64,000 nt of DNA from Streptomyces sp. 35G-GA-8 (GCF_023534745.1 NZ_JAMHJQ010000016.1:90733-154732), one strand, 5' to 3'; counted from the stretch's first letter, positions 17,393 to 26,987 are shown. Notes: generated by a model not told the origin, from the letters alone. Program-made: numbers and translations.

Positions 17393-18367
17393 TTAATGAG
17401 ACGCACTTTGGGTGACCTGCGTCATAAGAGTTGGATCGGGCTGGGCTGTGCGGGAGCGAATCCGCTGCGGAGCGAATGCTGTTGTCGTCCTCACTCTGCG
17501 GTAGGAGGCGGCAGTCCTTCGGACTACCGCCGCCGAGCGGCCTGTGCGGCGGGCCCCGGTGGGCGTGGCACGAGAGGGTGAGTGGTCGCGCCGCTGCCGC
17601 TCTGGTGGGGTCGGCTCTGTCTGGCGGCGGACGTCGTGGTCGATGTCGGCGGCGAGCCGGCGCTGATGCTCCTTGGTGGAGTGCTGGTAGATGAGCTGTG
17701 CCTTCTCGGAGGACTGGCCCGCGCGGACCATGAGGTCCTTCAGCTTGGCCTCCGTGTCGGCGGCGAGGGTGTTGCCGGTGTGCCGCAGATCGTAGAAGCG
17801 GAAGCCATCGGGCAGGCCCGCCTGGTCCCGGGCTCTTCGCCACTTGCGCCCGAAGGTCGTACCGCGCAGCGCCGCGCCCTTCTCTCCGACGAACACCAGC
17901 CCGTCGCCTCCTGGCTCGGCGAACCATTCCAGGTGACGGCGGAGGTCTTCGTACAGGAAGGCGGGCAGGACGATCTCCCGTTTGCCGGCGCGGGACTTGG
18001 GGTCGCCGATGACGCGGTGTCCGGTGTTCAGCGCGGGCGCGGCACGGCGCACCCAGAGGGAGCCCGCGTCGAGGTCAATGTCCCCTCGGCGGAGTTCGGC
18101 GAGTTCCTCAGGGCGCATCGAGGCGAACGCTCCGAGGAGGACCATCAGCCGCCAGCGCAGTCCGATGACATCGGCGACAGCGAAGACCTGGGCCACCGTC
18201 GCGACGGGACGTTCATCCGCTTCTTCGTGTCCCGCGCCGCGGATACGGCACGGGTTCTTGCGGATCATGTCATCGTCGACCGCGGTCTCCATAACGGCTT
18301 TCAGCAGCCGGTACGACTTGACGACCGCGGTCCCGCCCGTGGACCGCAGCCGCTCCGCGCGCCACGG
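17393..18367 (-). pseudogene. Tyrosine recombinase (integrase), N-terminally truncated
   Basis: The catalytic domain is intact: the first Arg is in FASMRPEELAELRRGDI, the box II signature is FRFYDLRHTGNTLAA (H-x-x-R type), and the nucleophile Tyr is in AQLIYQHSTKEHQRRLAADI. The frame is open only back to 18367 (stop TAG at 18370-18368) and starts within the core-binding domain (WRAERL, VVKSYRLLKAVMETA). The arm-binding and most of the core-binding domains are missing. A full protein of this type is about 380-430 residues, against about 325 here including a ragged C-terminus. It lies next to att repeat 2, the classic int-att arrangement, but is probably inactive. Confidence 0.85.
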
Positions 18368-18842
18368 CTACCTCTCATCCGCGACACTGCCCCTCAAAGG
18401 GAGAGACGCTCCACGACGATGCTGAGCAACACCACAATCAGGCTGCTGACTGTCGACACCAGGATCGCCCCGGACAGCGAGTCAGGGTCTCGCCATCCCT
18501 GTTGGAATCCATGGCGCTGGTGCGTGAGAGTGCCGGACCTCGCTGCACCAAACCAGAAGCTCCGGCGCGGGCCCTGCGCTCTGTTCCTCCTCCTCTTGAC
18601 AGGCCACAGGACCGTGCGCAGGCGACGGTTGGAAACGAACGGCTTTCGGCGGGCAGTCACGGCAGTACTCCTCACATCGGCCTAAAACCGCCGGACGAGG
18701 GCCTGGCGGTAAAGCCATGAACGCGCCTCCGGAAGGTTTCCGGCGAGCTGCTCTTGCGCCGAACCCAGCGGGATACCGTGGCCAGACAAATATTTCCGGA
18801 TTTCCGGGGCGCCTAAGCCCCGGAAGGTGCGAGGTGTACGGG

Positions 18843-20861
18843 ATGGGTACAGGGGCGGCAACCCGCTTCTGGTCAGAGTTGCGAACCCTGCGTGAGGCCG
18901 CCGGCTGCACGCACGATCAGCTGATAAGGATGCCGTCCACCGGCCCTGCTCCCGGAATGTCCACCCTGAATGACTGGCTGACTGGCTGACTGGCAAGACG
19001 GTGCCGAGCAGACGGTTCCAACCCTTCTTCGGATCCCTGGTCACCTTCCTTCAGCGGGAGGCGGTCGATCGTGGCCGTCGAACCGGGCCTGAACCGGACT
19101 GGCACCAGTTACTCATCGCTGCGCGACAGGACCGCAACGCTCAGCGGGGCGGCCGCCCGTCAGCCCCCCGAAGCCCTGAGCAGCCAAACCACGTCACGCT
19201 GCCCGCCCGCCCGCTCATCTTCGCGGCCCGGCACGAGGAACTGCGCCGGACCATGTCGTGGATGGCGTCCGCACACGACTCCGCAACGAACAACGCCCCA
19301 GTGCTACCGATCGTAGGAATGCCCGGAGTGGGAAAGACCACCCTGGCCCTGCAGGCCGCGCGCCTGGCACACGACAGGGGCTGGTTTCCCGGCGGCATCA
19401 TCTATCTTGACGTGCACGGCTACAGTCACGAACCTCCCCTCAAGCCTCAAGTCGTGGCAGAGCGTGTGCTCCGAGCTGTCGGAGTTCGCAACAAGGATCT
19501 GCCGCCGATCGGAGAGGGACGGTCGGCCCTATGGCACGCAAGTCTGGAGCGCTTGTCAGACTCGCAGCGCCCGCTACTGGTCGTGTTTGACAATGTGAAC
19601 GCGACAGCCCAGATTGCAGACCTGTTGCCGTCCGGCCCGCACCGTGTGCTCGTCACATCACGCCGGAAACTCTCCGACCTGCCTTTCGGGAACATACGTC
19701 TAGATCCTCTGACTCAGAGCGAGGGTCTCGACTTGCTGGCCCGAGCGCTGCAGTCGCCGGGCATCGACACTCCGGTACCTGAGAACGACCAGCGGCTCGT
19801 CGAGCAGGCCGAGGATGCTGGTCGCCTCGTCGACCTGTGTGGGGGTCTCCCGCTGGCCCTGGTGGTCCTGGCTGCGTTGCTACGGGACGAGCGGGAACGA
19901 CCGCTTCGCGACCAAGTTGCCGATCTGGCGGCAGCCCACAGTCGGCTGGACGTCCTGACGTACGACGACGTAGACAGCTCGGGAAGGCCGCTGGTAGTGC
20001 GCGCGGTCCTGGATCTGTCCTACCAGCACTTGACACAGAATCAAGCTCGCGCACTCCACCTGCTGGGTTGTAGTCCCGGAACGGACGTGGCGACCGCAGC
20101 GGCCGCTGCCCTGATCGGCGAGAGCACGGCGGTGTCCCGTCGACTGCTGGTGGGCCTGGCCCGCATCCACCTCCTGAAGCAGGGTCCCCAAGACCGCTGG
20201 TCCATGCACGACTTGGTCCGGCTGCACGCCTTGGAACACGGCATCCTCGCTCAGACACGGGACAACGAGCGGAACAAGGCCAGACTGCGGCTCTACAAGC
20301 ACGTCGGGCGACAAGGAGACCGCCGAACGCGCGCACGCCCGGTCCGTTTGGCTTTTCGAACAGTTTGGTCGCTATTACGAAGCAGCCGGACCGATCATGC
20401 ATCTCGGCCGAATCCACCTGGCCAGCGGTCGGCCGGAGAAGGCCGTCAACCACTTTTCTCAGGCTGGCGGCCTATTCGCTCTATACGGCGACCCTCACGC
20501 CGAAGCCCTCGCGCTAGGAAACATGGGCGGCCCCCTGATTCTCTTGGGTAGGTACCGCAAGGCACTCGATGTCTGCCAGGAGGCCCTGCACCTCGCCGAC
20601 GGAGATGACGGTCGATATCACCGCGGCATCGCACTGGCGAACATGGGCGGGGCCTACATGGGTCTCGGGCTGATGGACACCGCACTGAGTTGCTACAGCG
20701 AAGGAGCGCAGCTCTTCCAGCAGCTCGGAGACCATCAGAACCTGGTCACCACGTTGGCCAACATGAGTTCGATCCTCACTCAGCAGGGGGAATTTACCAG
20801 GGCGCGAGAAATGCAACAGCGGGCCGAGTCGTCTCTGCGACGCTTGAATCGGACATCCTGA
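18843..20861 (+). pseudogene. HTH-STAND (NB-ARC)-TPR regulator, broken by two frame disruptions
   Basis: Piece 1 (18843-18989) is an N-terminal HTH (TRFWSELRTLREAAG...STLNDWLTG). Piece 2 (about 18990-20300) carries GKTVPS, then the NTPase: Walker A GMPGVGKTT, Walker B PLLVVFDNV, CGGLPLAL (GLPL motif) and MHDLVRLHALEHG (MHD-like). Piece 3 (about 20305-20861, another frame) holds TPRs (GRPEKAVNHF, GDPHAEALALGNMGG). Break 1 is a tandem duplication: GACTGGCT appears twice before GACTGGCA, and removing eight bases rejoins STLNDWLTG with KTVPS. Break 2, near 20300, is a frame change with likely loss of sequence between NTPase and TPRs. Intact relatives are single polypeptides controlling secondary metabolism or stress genes. 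Confidence 0.85.
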
Positions 20862-20865
20862 GCCT

Positions 20866-20886
20866 CTGCACAGCGATTCTGTGCAG
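20866..20886 (+). terminator. Terminator after the STAND regulator remnant
   Basis: Perfect 8-bp stem CTGCACAG-CGATT-CTGTGCAG starting five bases after the TPR stop. Confidence 0.6.
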
Positions 20887-21270
20887 CACCCGTATTTTCT
20901 GGTCGCAGTGAGCCCGGTATCTGTCTGCGCTGTCTGGCTCATTTCCTGTTTGCTGGCCCTCACCAGCCCTTTTGCTCACAGATGCCTAGTTCCGGCGACG
21001 TTGCGCACCACCCAGGAGCCTTTCCGCTCCGGACTGTAGCCAACGCGAGAGGGGTGCGCTGGCGGACTGGCGAGATAACCGTTCACCTGGGCCATCACGT
21101 CGCGTCAGCGCAGTAGGCGCCTGCGTGGTGGCGTGCGAGGTGGAGCCGTTCTCGGACAAGGTCGCCCGACTCTCGGCGGAAGCGGTCGGCCCAGCGTAGA
21201 ACTCTTTGAGGATAGGCACGGGTGAAGAGGTCTCGCGTACGGGGCGACGCCGGGCGTGTGTAGAGGGCTG
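20887..21270. other. Upstream region of the Crp/Fnr gene
   Basis: No gene is recognised. It probably contains the promoter for the gene at 21271; no clean promoter motif stands out. Confidence 0.4.
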
Positions 21271-21930
21271 ATGGGAAGGCGACGGGTGCTGTCGGACGAG
21301 GCATGGCGTGAGCTGCTTGGGCAGGGAGCCATCCGCACTTTTCGCGAGCGCAGCGTGATGCTGAGACAGGGCTCCGCGGGCACGCACCTGCTCGCCCTCA
21401 CCGACGGTCTGGCCAAGGTCGTGTGCCGGGAGCCGGGCGGGGTCGTAACCTGGCTGGCCTTCCGGGGGCCGGGTGACCTGTTGGGTGAGGTGTCCGTCTT
21501 CAATGGCACCCCACGTACGGCGGAAGTGGTGTCGCTCACCCCCTGCACGGCTGTCGTGCTGGAAGCGGAGAGGTTCCGCCGGTTCGTCGAACGGCGCGGT
21601 CTCGTCATGGACTTGATGCGCCAGGCCCTCTCCCGGCTGCGCGAATCCGACGCACACCGCACCGAGCTGCTGACCCTGCCGGTGGTCGTGCGGCTGGCAC
21701 GGGCGCTCCTGCGGCTGGTCGAACTCACCGCGCCCGGAGCCGAGTCCGACGTCGTACGGCTGACCGGTCTGAGCCAGGAGGAGATCGCCCAGGCGATCGG
21801 CGTAACCCGCAACGCCGCCATCACAGGACTGCAACGGCTACGGGAGTCAGGCGCCGTCGAGACGGCCCGCCGGGCGATCGTCATCAAGGACATGAAGGTG
21901 CTGCGCGACTGGGCGACGACCGCACCGTGA
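21271..21930 (+). CDS. Crp/Fnr-family transcriptional regulator
   Basis: A 219-aa cytoplasmic DNA-binding protein. Residues about 20-120 form a cyclic-nucleotide-binding beta-roll with phosphate-binding cassette GEVSVFNGTPRTAEV; the conserved Gly-Glu and Arg-Thr-Ala suggest it could bind a cyclic nucleotide. The C-terminal winged helix contains LSQEEIAQAIGVTRNAAITG. The ATG at 21271 follows AGAGGG closely; a GTG at 21256 is an alternative. It lies 210 bp upstream of a nucleotidyl-cyclase-like gene on the same strand, making a sensor/enzyme link plausible (inference). Confidence 0.88.
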   Translation: MGRRRVLSDEAWRELLGQGAIRTFRERSVMLRQGSAGTHLLALTDGLAKVVCREPGGVVTWLAFRGPGDLLGEVSVFNGTPRTAEVVSLTPCTAVVLEAERFRRFVERRGLVMDLMRQALSRLRESDAHRTELLTLPVVVRLARALLRLVELTAPGAESDVVRLTGLSQEEIAQAIGVTRNAAITGLQRLRESGAVETARRAIVIKDMKVLRDWATTAP

Positions 21931-22139
21931 ACTACGACAGCGACGGTCTTCTCTCCTCCTCCGCTGAATGAGCGCTGCCCGCCCGCGGGCGGGCTTCCCC
22001 GCCTGAGTACGCCGCCGTTGTGACGTGGGACACCCGCGAAGCGCCCTCTCCTGTGCAGTCGGACGGACGGATCCGGAAGAACCTCGAAGCAGCCGGCCAA
22101 CGGCTTCGTCCCCGCCCCGCTTCCACGAGGAGATCCCGC

Positions 22140-23048
22140 ATGTCCACGTCCGTTCCCGCCCCGTACTCCGAGAGCCGAGCGCTGCCTCCCTACCGCGGTC
22201 TGTTCGCCGTCGACGCCAAGGACTTCACGGGTCTGCCCGCCGTGCAGCACGGTCCGGTGAGCCAGTTGATCCCCGAACTGGTGGACCAGGCACTGGAGCA
22301 GGCCGGGCTACACGAGCTGCGCGACTCGAAGCGGTTCCCGGCCAACACCGGTGACGGCGTGGTGTTCGGTTTCGACCCGGCGTTGCTGCCCTTCGTCCTC
22401 TGGCCGTTCCTGGGCGTGCTGGACGACATCCTCGGCGCGTACAACAGGCAGAGTGTGGGTCCCCGCATCCGGCTCCGGGCCAGTGTCCACGTAGGACCGC
22501 TGCCGGACGCGGACAATCCCGGCGACGGCAACGGCACGGCCCGCAACGACACCCACCGACTGCTGGACTCCCGTCCGGTCAAAGCCATCATGGCGGCGGC
22601 GAGTGAAGAGGTCACCCACCTGGCGGCGGTCATCTCCCAGCGCGTTTACGAGGATGTCGTACTCGGCGCGTACACCGGACTGCATCCGGATCGCTGTGTG
22701 GAGGTGCCGGCCACCGTTGAGGGGAAGAACTTCGCGCAGCGGGCCTGGCTCTACGTCCCGTCGCCGTCCGGAAACCTCGTACAGGCCGGTGTACGACCGC
22801 GCGAGGAATCCGCGGCGCAGGGCAGCGAATCCGTCGATCGTGAACCCGTCCAGGCCACGGGGCCCGGCGCGCGGTACAGCGGCAACAAACAGCACGTGGG
22901 CGAGGGCGCCGCCGTGATGGGCAGCGTGGGAAGGGACGTCACGTACCGGGGCGGCTCCACCTCGTACCGCGGCACCAACCAGCACTGGGGCAGCGGCGAC
23001 AACGTGACGGGTGACAAGCAGGTCGGCGGAGCCGGAGGCGACCGGTGA
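22140..23048 (+). CDS. Class III nucleotidyl-cyclase-like protein with C-terminal Gly/Asn-rich motif
   Basis: A 302-aa protein. The cyclase fold is suggested by FAVDAKDFTGLP (first metal-Asp region), NTGDGVVFGFD (beta-hairpin GDG), IRLRASVHVGPLP and NDTHRLLDSRP (the N-x-x-x-R-L pattern). Residues about 220-248 are a polar linker; residues 249-268, NKQHVGEGAAVMGSVGRDVT, and a second related stretch (YRGTNQHWGSGDNVTGDKQ) follow. The first is 12/20 identical to residues 29-48 of the next protein. ATG 22140 is chosen for its GAGGAGA ribosome-binding site; the frame is open further upstream. It is the first gene of a coupled operon (GTGA overlap with the next). It may make a cyclic nucleotide signal; substrate and activity cannot be told from sequence. 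Confidence 0.75.
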   Translation: MSTSVPAPYSESRALPPYRGLFAVDAKDFTGLPAVQHGPVSQLIPELVDQALEQAGLHELRDSKRFPANTGDGVVFGFDPALLPFVLWPFLGVLDDILGAYNRQSVGPRIRLRASVHVGPLPDADNPGDGNGTARNDTHRLLDSRPVKAIMAAASEEVTHLAAVISQRVYEDVVLGAYTGLHPDRCVEVPATVEGKNFAQRAWLYVPSPSGNLVQAGVRPREESAAQGSESVDREPVQATGPGARYSGNKQHVGEGAAVMGSVGRDVTYRGGSTSYRGTNQHWGSGDNVTGDKQVGGAGGDR

Positions 23049-25129
23049 GCGCTGAGGCCGGTGCGGATGGGGGCTCGAGCGGTTCGGAGGCCGACGAACG
23101 ATCGGACGCCGGGGACTCCTACCGGGACAACCAACAGCGGCTGGGTCAAGGCGCACAAGTCATGGGCCCGGTAGGCGGCAACGTCACAGTGATCAACGGA
23201 GCACCGCTCGACGAGACCGTCGCGGACCTGATCGTCCCCCCACGACTGCGCGAAGGTCCCTATCCCGCAGCCGATGTCCGCGCCCGACTGCGGGCGTTCG
23301 TCGAACCACCCACCTTCAGACAGTGCCGCAAGGTGCTGGACAGCCACATTCTGGTGCTGAGGGCGGGCAGTGGCACCGGTGCGAGCACAGCGGCGTTCGC
23401 CTTGCTCGCGGAGCGGTACGGAACCGGCGGCATCACCGGTATCGACTCCCCCGACGACCTCTCGCGCTGGCGCCCGGCCGAAAGGCGCGGATACCTGCTG
23501 CAGGGGCTGTCACCCGCCGCTGCCACATCTCTCGGCGAGGTCGTGCTCACCGGATTGGCCGAGTTGCTGCGCCTGTCGGGTGCCCATCTGGTCGTCACCG
23601 TTCGTTCGGAGACGACGCTCCCTGTCGACACGGTGCCCTGGCAGGTCGAGCACCTCCAGCCGCCGGCGTTCGAGGTGGCCTCAAAGCGCCTGAAGACCAC
23701 GCCGAACGCGGGCGAACTCACCACCGAGCAGAGTACCGAAGCGCTGGGACGCCTCGGCGCCGCCGACTTCGCCGACTATCTGCGCGCCCATCCGCTGCCA
23801 CAGGACGGTGTCGACGTGGCGGAGGGACTGCGCGACCTCGTCGTATTCGGAAAGCCCGCCGCATCCGTACTCGACGATCTGCGGGCCGGCAGCATCACGG
23901 CGGCCCGGAAAGCGCTGGCGGAAGCGGGCGACCGGGCCGACAGTCTCGCCCTGATGGCGGCGATCTCGCTGCTCTCCGAACAGGACCGTACGGTCCTTGA
24001 GAAGTTCAGCGCGGTTCTGCGCCCCCACATCGAGGAACGCGGGGGCCCGGCGCCTGACGCGGCCGGGCAGCCTGAGCCTGTCGATACGCGGAGACCGGCC
24101 ACGGCGAGGCCCCGAACGGGACGCAACCTTCTCGGGCCGTCCTTCGAGGAGCGGCTGGAAGCCGTCGGCGCACACCAACTGCCGCTCCGCTTCGGATCCG
24201 CGCAGCGCTATCCGGTCCAGCCGGTCGCGTTCTCCGGCCGGCACAGGTCGGAGGCCCTGCTGCGCTGTCTGTGGCTCGACTACGAAGGCATGGCGGACCT
24301 GATGTGGCGGGCCTTGGGCGAGGTTGCCCACCACTCCGGCATCGAACTGGCTGCGGGCCAGGCGATCGGGAAGGTACTGGCCCACGCGACCGGCCCGGAC
24401 ACTCTGCGCCAGCTGCATCCCTTCGCCGTCTCGGACAGACGCTGGCGGCGCCGACTGGTGGCATACGCACTCGGCGAGATGGTCCAGTACCCCGCTCTCA
24501 CCAGCGCGGTACGGGAACAGTTACGGCAATGGAGCCGATCCACCCCCATCGCCCTGCGCTGCACCGTGGCGGAGACCTGCGCGGGCAGCTACGGCCTGGC
24601 CCGGCCCGCCGCCGCCCTGAAACTGCTGGACTCCGTACTCAACGGCCCGGAAACGAAGTTGGAGGACAGCCTGCGTGCCGCAGTGTCCTTCGCTCTGAGC
24701 ACCCTTCTGTCCGAGGACGCCAACCACCCCCTCGTCCTCGACCGTCTACGTGAGTGGCAAGGAGCCGCTCCGGGCACACAACACCACGCCCTGGCGGTTC
24801 ACATCGTCGAATGTGTCAGCTCTTCGACCTTCCCCCGGCCGGGAGCACCGGGCGAACGGCGTGTGCGTCTCGCCGACCTGCTCGCGGACCACCCCGAGCG
24901 GGCCTTCGATCTGGTGGTCACAGCCTTGAACGACCCCGCCACCCACGAAGCGATGGCGAAGGGGCTGTCCCTGATCGAGAGCGAGCCGGTCCAACGGCGT
25001 CGGACCGCCTTCCCGGACTTCCTCACCGCACTCTCCGGTACGGCCCGAACCAACCGCGGCGTCCTGCGATTCGTCCTACGCCGCCATCGCGTACGTACGG
25101 CCTCCTCAGCAGAAGGGTTCGCCTCATGA
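23045..25129 (+). CDS. P-loop (STAND-like) ATPase with N-terminal amyloid-like motif and helical-repeat tail
   Basis: A 694-aa protein. Residues 29-48 read NQQRLGQGAQVMGPVGGNVT, matching the C-terminal motif of the upstream cyclase-like protein. A Walker-A-like AGSGTGAST lies at about residue 100-108, with hydrophobic strands following (AHLVVTVRSE). The remainder is alpha-helical and HEAT-like, rich in Ala/Leu, without WD40 or TPR consensus. It could be a signal-sensing scaffold that polymerises with its partner through the shared motif, as proposed for NLR-like systems with bacterial amyloid signalling motifs. GTG 23045 overlaps the preceding stop (GTGA) and the stop overlaps the next ATG (ATGA). 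Family assignment is tentative. Confidence 0.65.
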   Translation: MSAEAGADGGSSGSEADERSDAGDSYRDNQQRLGQGAQVMGPVGGNVTVINGAPLDETVADLIVPPRLREGPYPAADVRARLRAFVEPPTFRQCRKVLDSHILVLRAGSGTGASTAAFALLAERYGTGGITGIDSPDDLSRWRPAERRGYLLQGLSPAAATSLGEVVLTGLAELLRLSGAHLVVTVRSETTLPVDTVPWQVEHLQPPAFEVASKRLKTTPNAGELTTEQSTEALGRLGAADFADYLRAHPLPQDGVDVAEGLRDLVVFGKPAASVLDDLRAGSITAARKALAEAGDRADSLALMAAISLLSEQDRTVLEKFSAVLRPHIEERGGPAPDAAGQPEPVDTRRPATARPRTGRNLLGPSFEERLEAVGAHQLPLRFGSAQRYPVQPVAFSGRHRSEALLRCLWLDYEGMADLMWRALGEVAHHSGIELAAGQAIGKVLAHATGPDTLRQLHPFAVSDRRWRRRLVAYALGEMVQYPALTSAVREQLRQWSRSTPIALRCTVAETCAGSYGLARPAAALKLLDSVLNGPETKLEDSLRAAVSFALSTLLSEDANHPLVLDRLREWQGAAPGTQHHALAVHIVECVSSSTFPRPGAPGERRVRLADLLADHPERAFDLVVTALNDPATHEAMAKGLSLIESEPVQRRRTAFPDFLTALSGTARTNRGVLRFVLRRHRVRTASSAEGFAS

Positions 25130-26034
25130 CCAGTCCGCTCATCGCACCTCTGACATCCTCGCCGGTCTGGCAGTTGCTCCGCCTCCGCTTCAGTGCCCCG
25201 GAGAACCGGGCCCTGGTGTTCCTCGCGGACGGCGGCACCGATGGAATGGTGCCGCCCCGTGGCGGCGACTACTGGGGCTACCCTCGGCCGACATTGCGCG
25301 CGGTCCGTCAGGAAGACTATTTCGACATCGTGTGGGTCTCGCTCACGGAACGGCGGATCTCGGTCGACATCCCGCGCCGGCCCCCGAAACCCCCTGCCCG
25401 CTACGGGGTCGCCTGGCGGATCAGCAACCCGGTCGTCGCGGCGAGGGCCCGGATCACGGAGGAACGGGCACGGCACCTGGTGGTCGGCCACATCAGTGAG
25501 AACGCCACCCTGCCCGGCGCCGCCGCCCCGCTACGGCAGCCGCCACCTCACTTCGGCATGACCGAGGTCGAACCGCCCGGCCAGCCCCGCGTGATCGACG
25601 GCTTCGGCCTCACGTACTGGTTCCTGGATCCACCGGCCGCACTCCTGCCCATCCCCGGCACTGGTGCGGAACCCGCCCTCCCGTCGGGCTTCGGAGAGGC
25701 CCACCGTGAGGCGTACCGCTTCTACCGGGAAGTGATCGCGGGCGGCCCCGTCGGCCTGGCCGCCCTCTGGCTCCTGAACCAGCCGGAACAGGCAAAGGAC
25801 GTGCTCGACTGGACGGTGAACCACCGCAACCTCCTGTCCGGCACGGACAGTTGGGAACACACCCTCGCAGCGACGCTCCAGTCGCTGACACCGGAGGACC
25901 GGGGCTTCGTCGGAGTCAACCTGGCGCGTGTCCTCAGCGACATCGGGGTCCCACAGGGCGACGAGATTCTGCACCGGCTCGGCCACGCCGCGGGGGCCGG
26001 GGACTGGAACGGATCGTACGACAATCCACGGTAA
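25126..26034 (+). CDS. Third protein of the cyclase/P-loop operon, unknown function
   Basis: A 302-aa soluble protein with no signal peptide. The N-terminal half is beta-rich (VWVSLTERRISVDIP, YGVAWRISNPVVAARARI, ARHLVVGHISE) and loosely recalls the SPFH/band-7 pattern of a strand pair ending in DP/NP followed by helices; this is weak. The C-terminal half is helical (AHREAYRFYREVIAGG, ALWLLNQPEQAKDVLDW). The ATG at 25126 overlaps the previous stop (ATGA). Coupling suggests stoichiometric production with the cyclase-like and P-loop proteins; it might be the effector or a membrane/scaffold partner. Confidence 0.7.
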   Translation: MTSPLIAPLTSSPVWQLLRLRFSAPENRALVFLADGGTDGMVPPRGGDYWGYPRPTLRAVRQEDYFDIVWVSLTERRISVDIPRRPPKPPARYGVAWRISNPVVAARARITEERARHLVVGHISENATLPGAAAPLRQPPPHFGMTEVEPPGQPRVIDGFGLTYWFLDPPAALLPIPGTGAEPALPSGFGEAHREAYRFYREVIAGGPVGLAALWLLNQPEQAKDVLDWTVNHRNLLSGTDSWEHTLAATLQSLTPEDRGFVGVNLARVLSDIGVPQGDEILHRLGHAAGAGDWNGSYDNPR

Positions 26035-26174
26035 CCCCGGCTGCGTTCTGCCCGTCGAGTGCCGGACGAGGACGAAGGGAACCGCGCGCAGTTGCTCGAC
26101 GTATCAACGGGCTTTGCTCTGCCTCCGCCTACGCTCGATCAGACAACCCTGTCCACGCGCGAGAGGCTGCCGAG

Positions 26175-26987
26175 ATGGACGACGAGGATGGCCTGTCCCC
26201 TGAAGTGCGACGCAGGATCGAAGAAGCTCAAGCCAGGATGACGGAGGAGCTTTTCGAGGAAACGCTCCACGCCGAGATCAACTTCGAGCCCGACGATCTG
26301 GGCACGTTGCTGGATCTCGTGGCGATCGGCATCACCAACAGCACGTGGCGCAATAGCTGCGTCGAGAACTGGCATGCCGAAGGGCGGCTGTCCGACGGAG
26401 ACATGATGCGGATCAACAGCCACACCACGGATGCCATCCGCCGGCGGCTGGCCAGGTGGACCACCGAGATCGGAATCACCTCAGCCAGTGGCATCGCACT
26501 AGCTGAGGTCGACATGGAAGAAGTGGACACCTTCGCCATCCGCCTCTTCCGGTGGACGACAAACCCCAAGCGCAAGCTCACCACTGGCATCACGCTCGGT
26601 GAACTGGCACGTACTGCGGAAGACCTCAGAGAGTACGAGGACCACGCAGATCTGAGTCTTGGCGGATTCGCCGGGCAAATGGAAGACCGGGGAATCCGAT
26701 TCGGCCTGCTCCACACGGCGTGCCATGGCGCTCTCGCCTGCTCGCGTTGGTGGAAACACCCTGCCTGGCCGGCTCTTGTCGAGCGTTACGTCTCCGTCCT
26801 CGATAACCCGACTGACCCTCACTGGGGCCCCCGCGGTGAATGGCGCACAAAGCTTGGCGCCGAGCCGCATTCCGTACAGGACCGCGGCGGACTGCGAGCC
26901 ACGTTGTTGAAGGCCCCGTGGAAGCTGGATGACAGCGCTGCCACCTGGGTCACGGACTCCGGGATCGGGTACCTGTCCCACTCGTGA
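26175..26987 (+). CDS. Hypothetical protein
   Basis: A 270-aa soluble acidic protein, not recognised. The ATG at 26175 is preceded by GAGAGG; the frame is open further upstream without a better signal. It is mainly helical, with motifs WRNSCVENWHAEGRLSDGDM, ARWTTEIGITSASGIALAE and RFGLLHTACHGALACSRWW. It is the last gene before att repeat 3 and about 140 bp after the three-gene operon, so it may be element cargo in its own right. Confidence 0.65.
   Translation: MDDEDGLSPEVRRRIEEAQARMTEELFEETLHAEINFEPDDLGTLLDLVAIGITNSTWRNSCVENWHAEGRLSDGDMMRINSHTTDAIRRRLARWTTEIGITSASGIALAEVDMEEVDTFAIRLFRWTTNPKRKLTTGITLGELARTAEDLREYEDHADLSLGGFAGQMEDRGIRFGLLHTACHGALACSRWWKHPAWPALVERYVSVLDNPTDPHWGPRGEWRTKLGAEPHSVQDRGGLRATLLKAPWKLDDSAATWVTDSGIGYLSHS

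Noticed and set aside
18394-18675. Minus-strand 93-aa frame with a C-terminal hydrophobic segment
   Set aside because: GTG start without a ribosome-binding site, no family pattern; could be a small membrane protein, but evidence is too thin.
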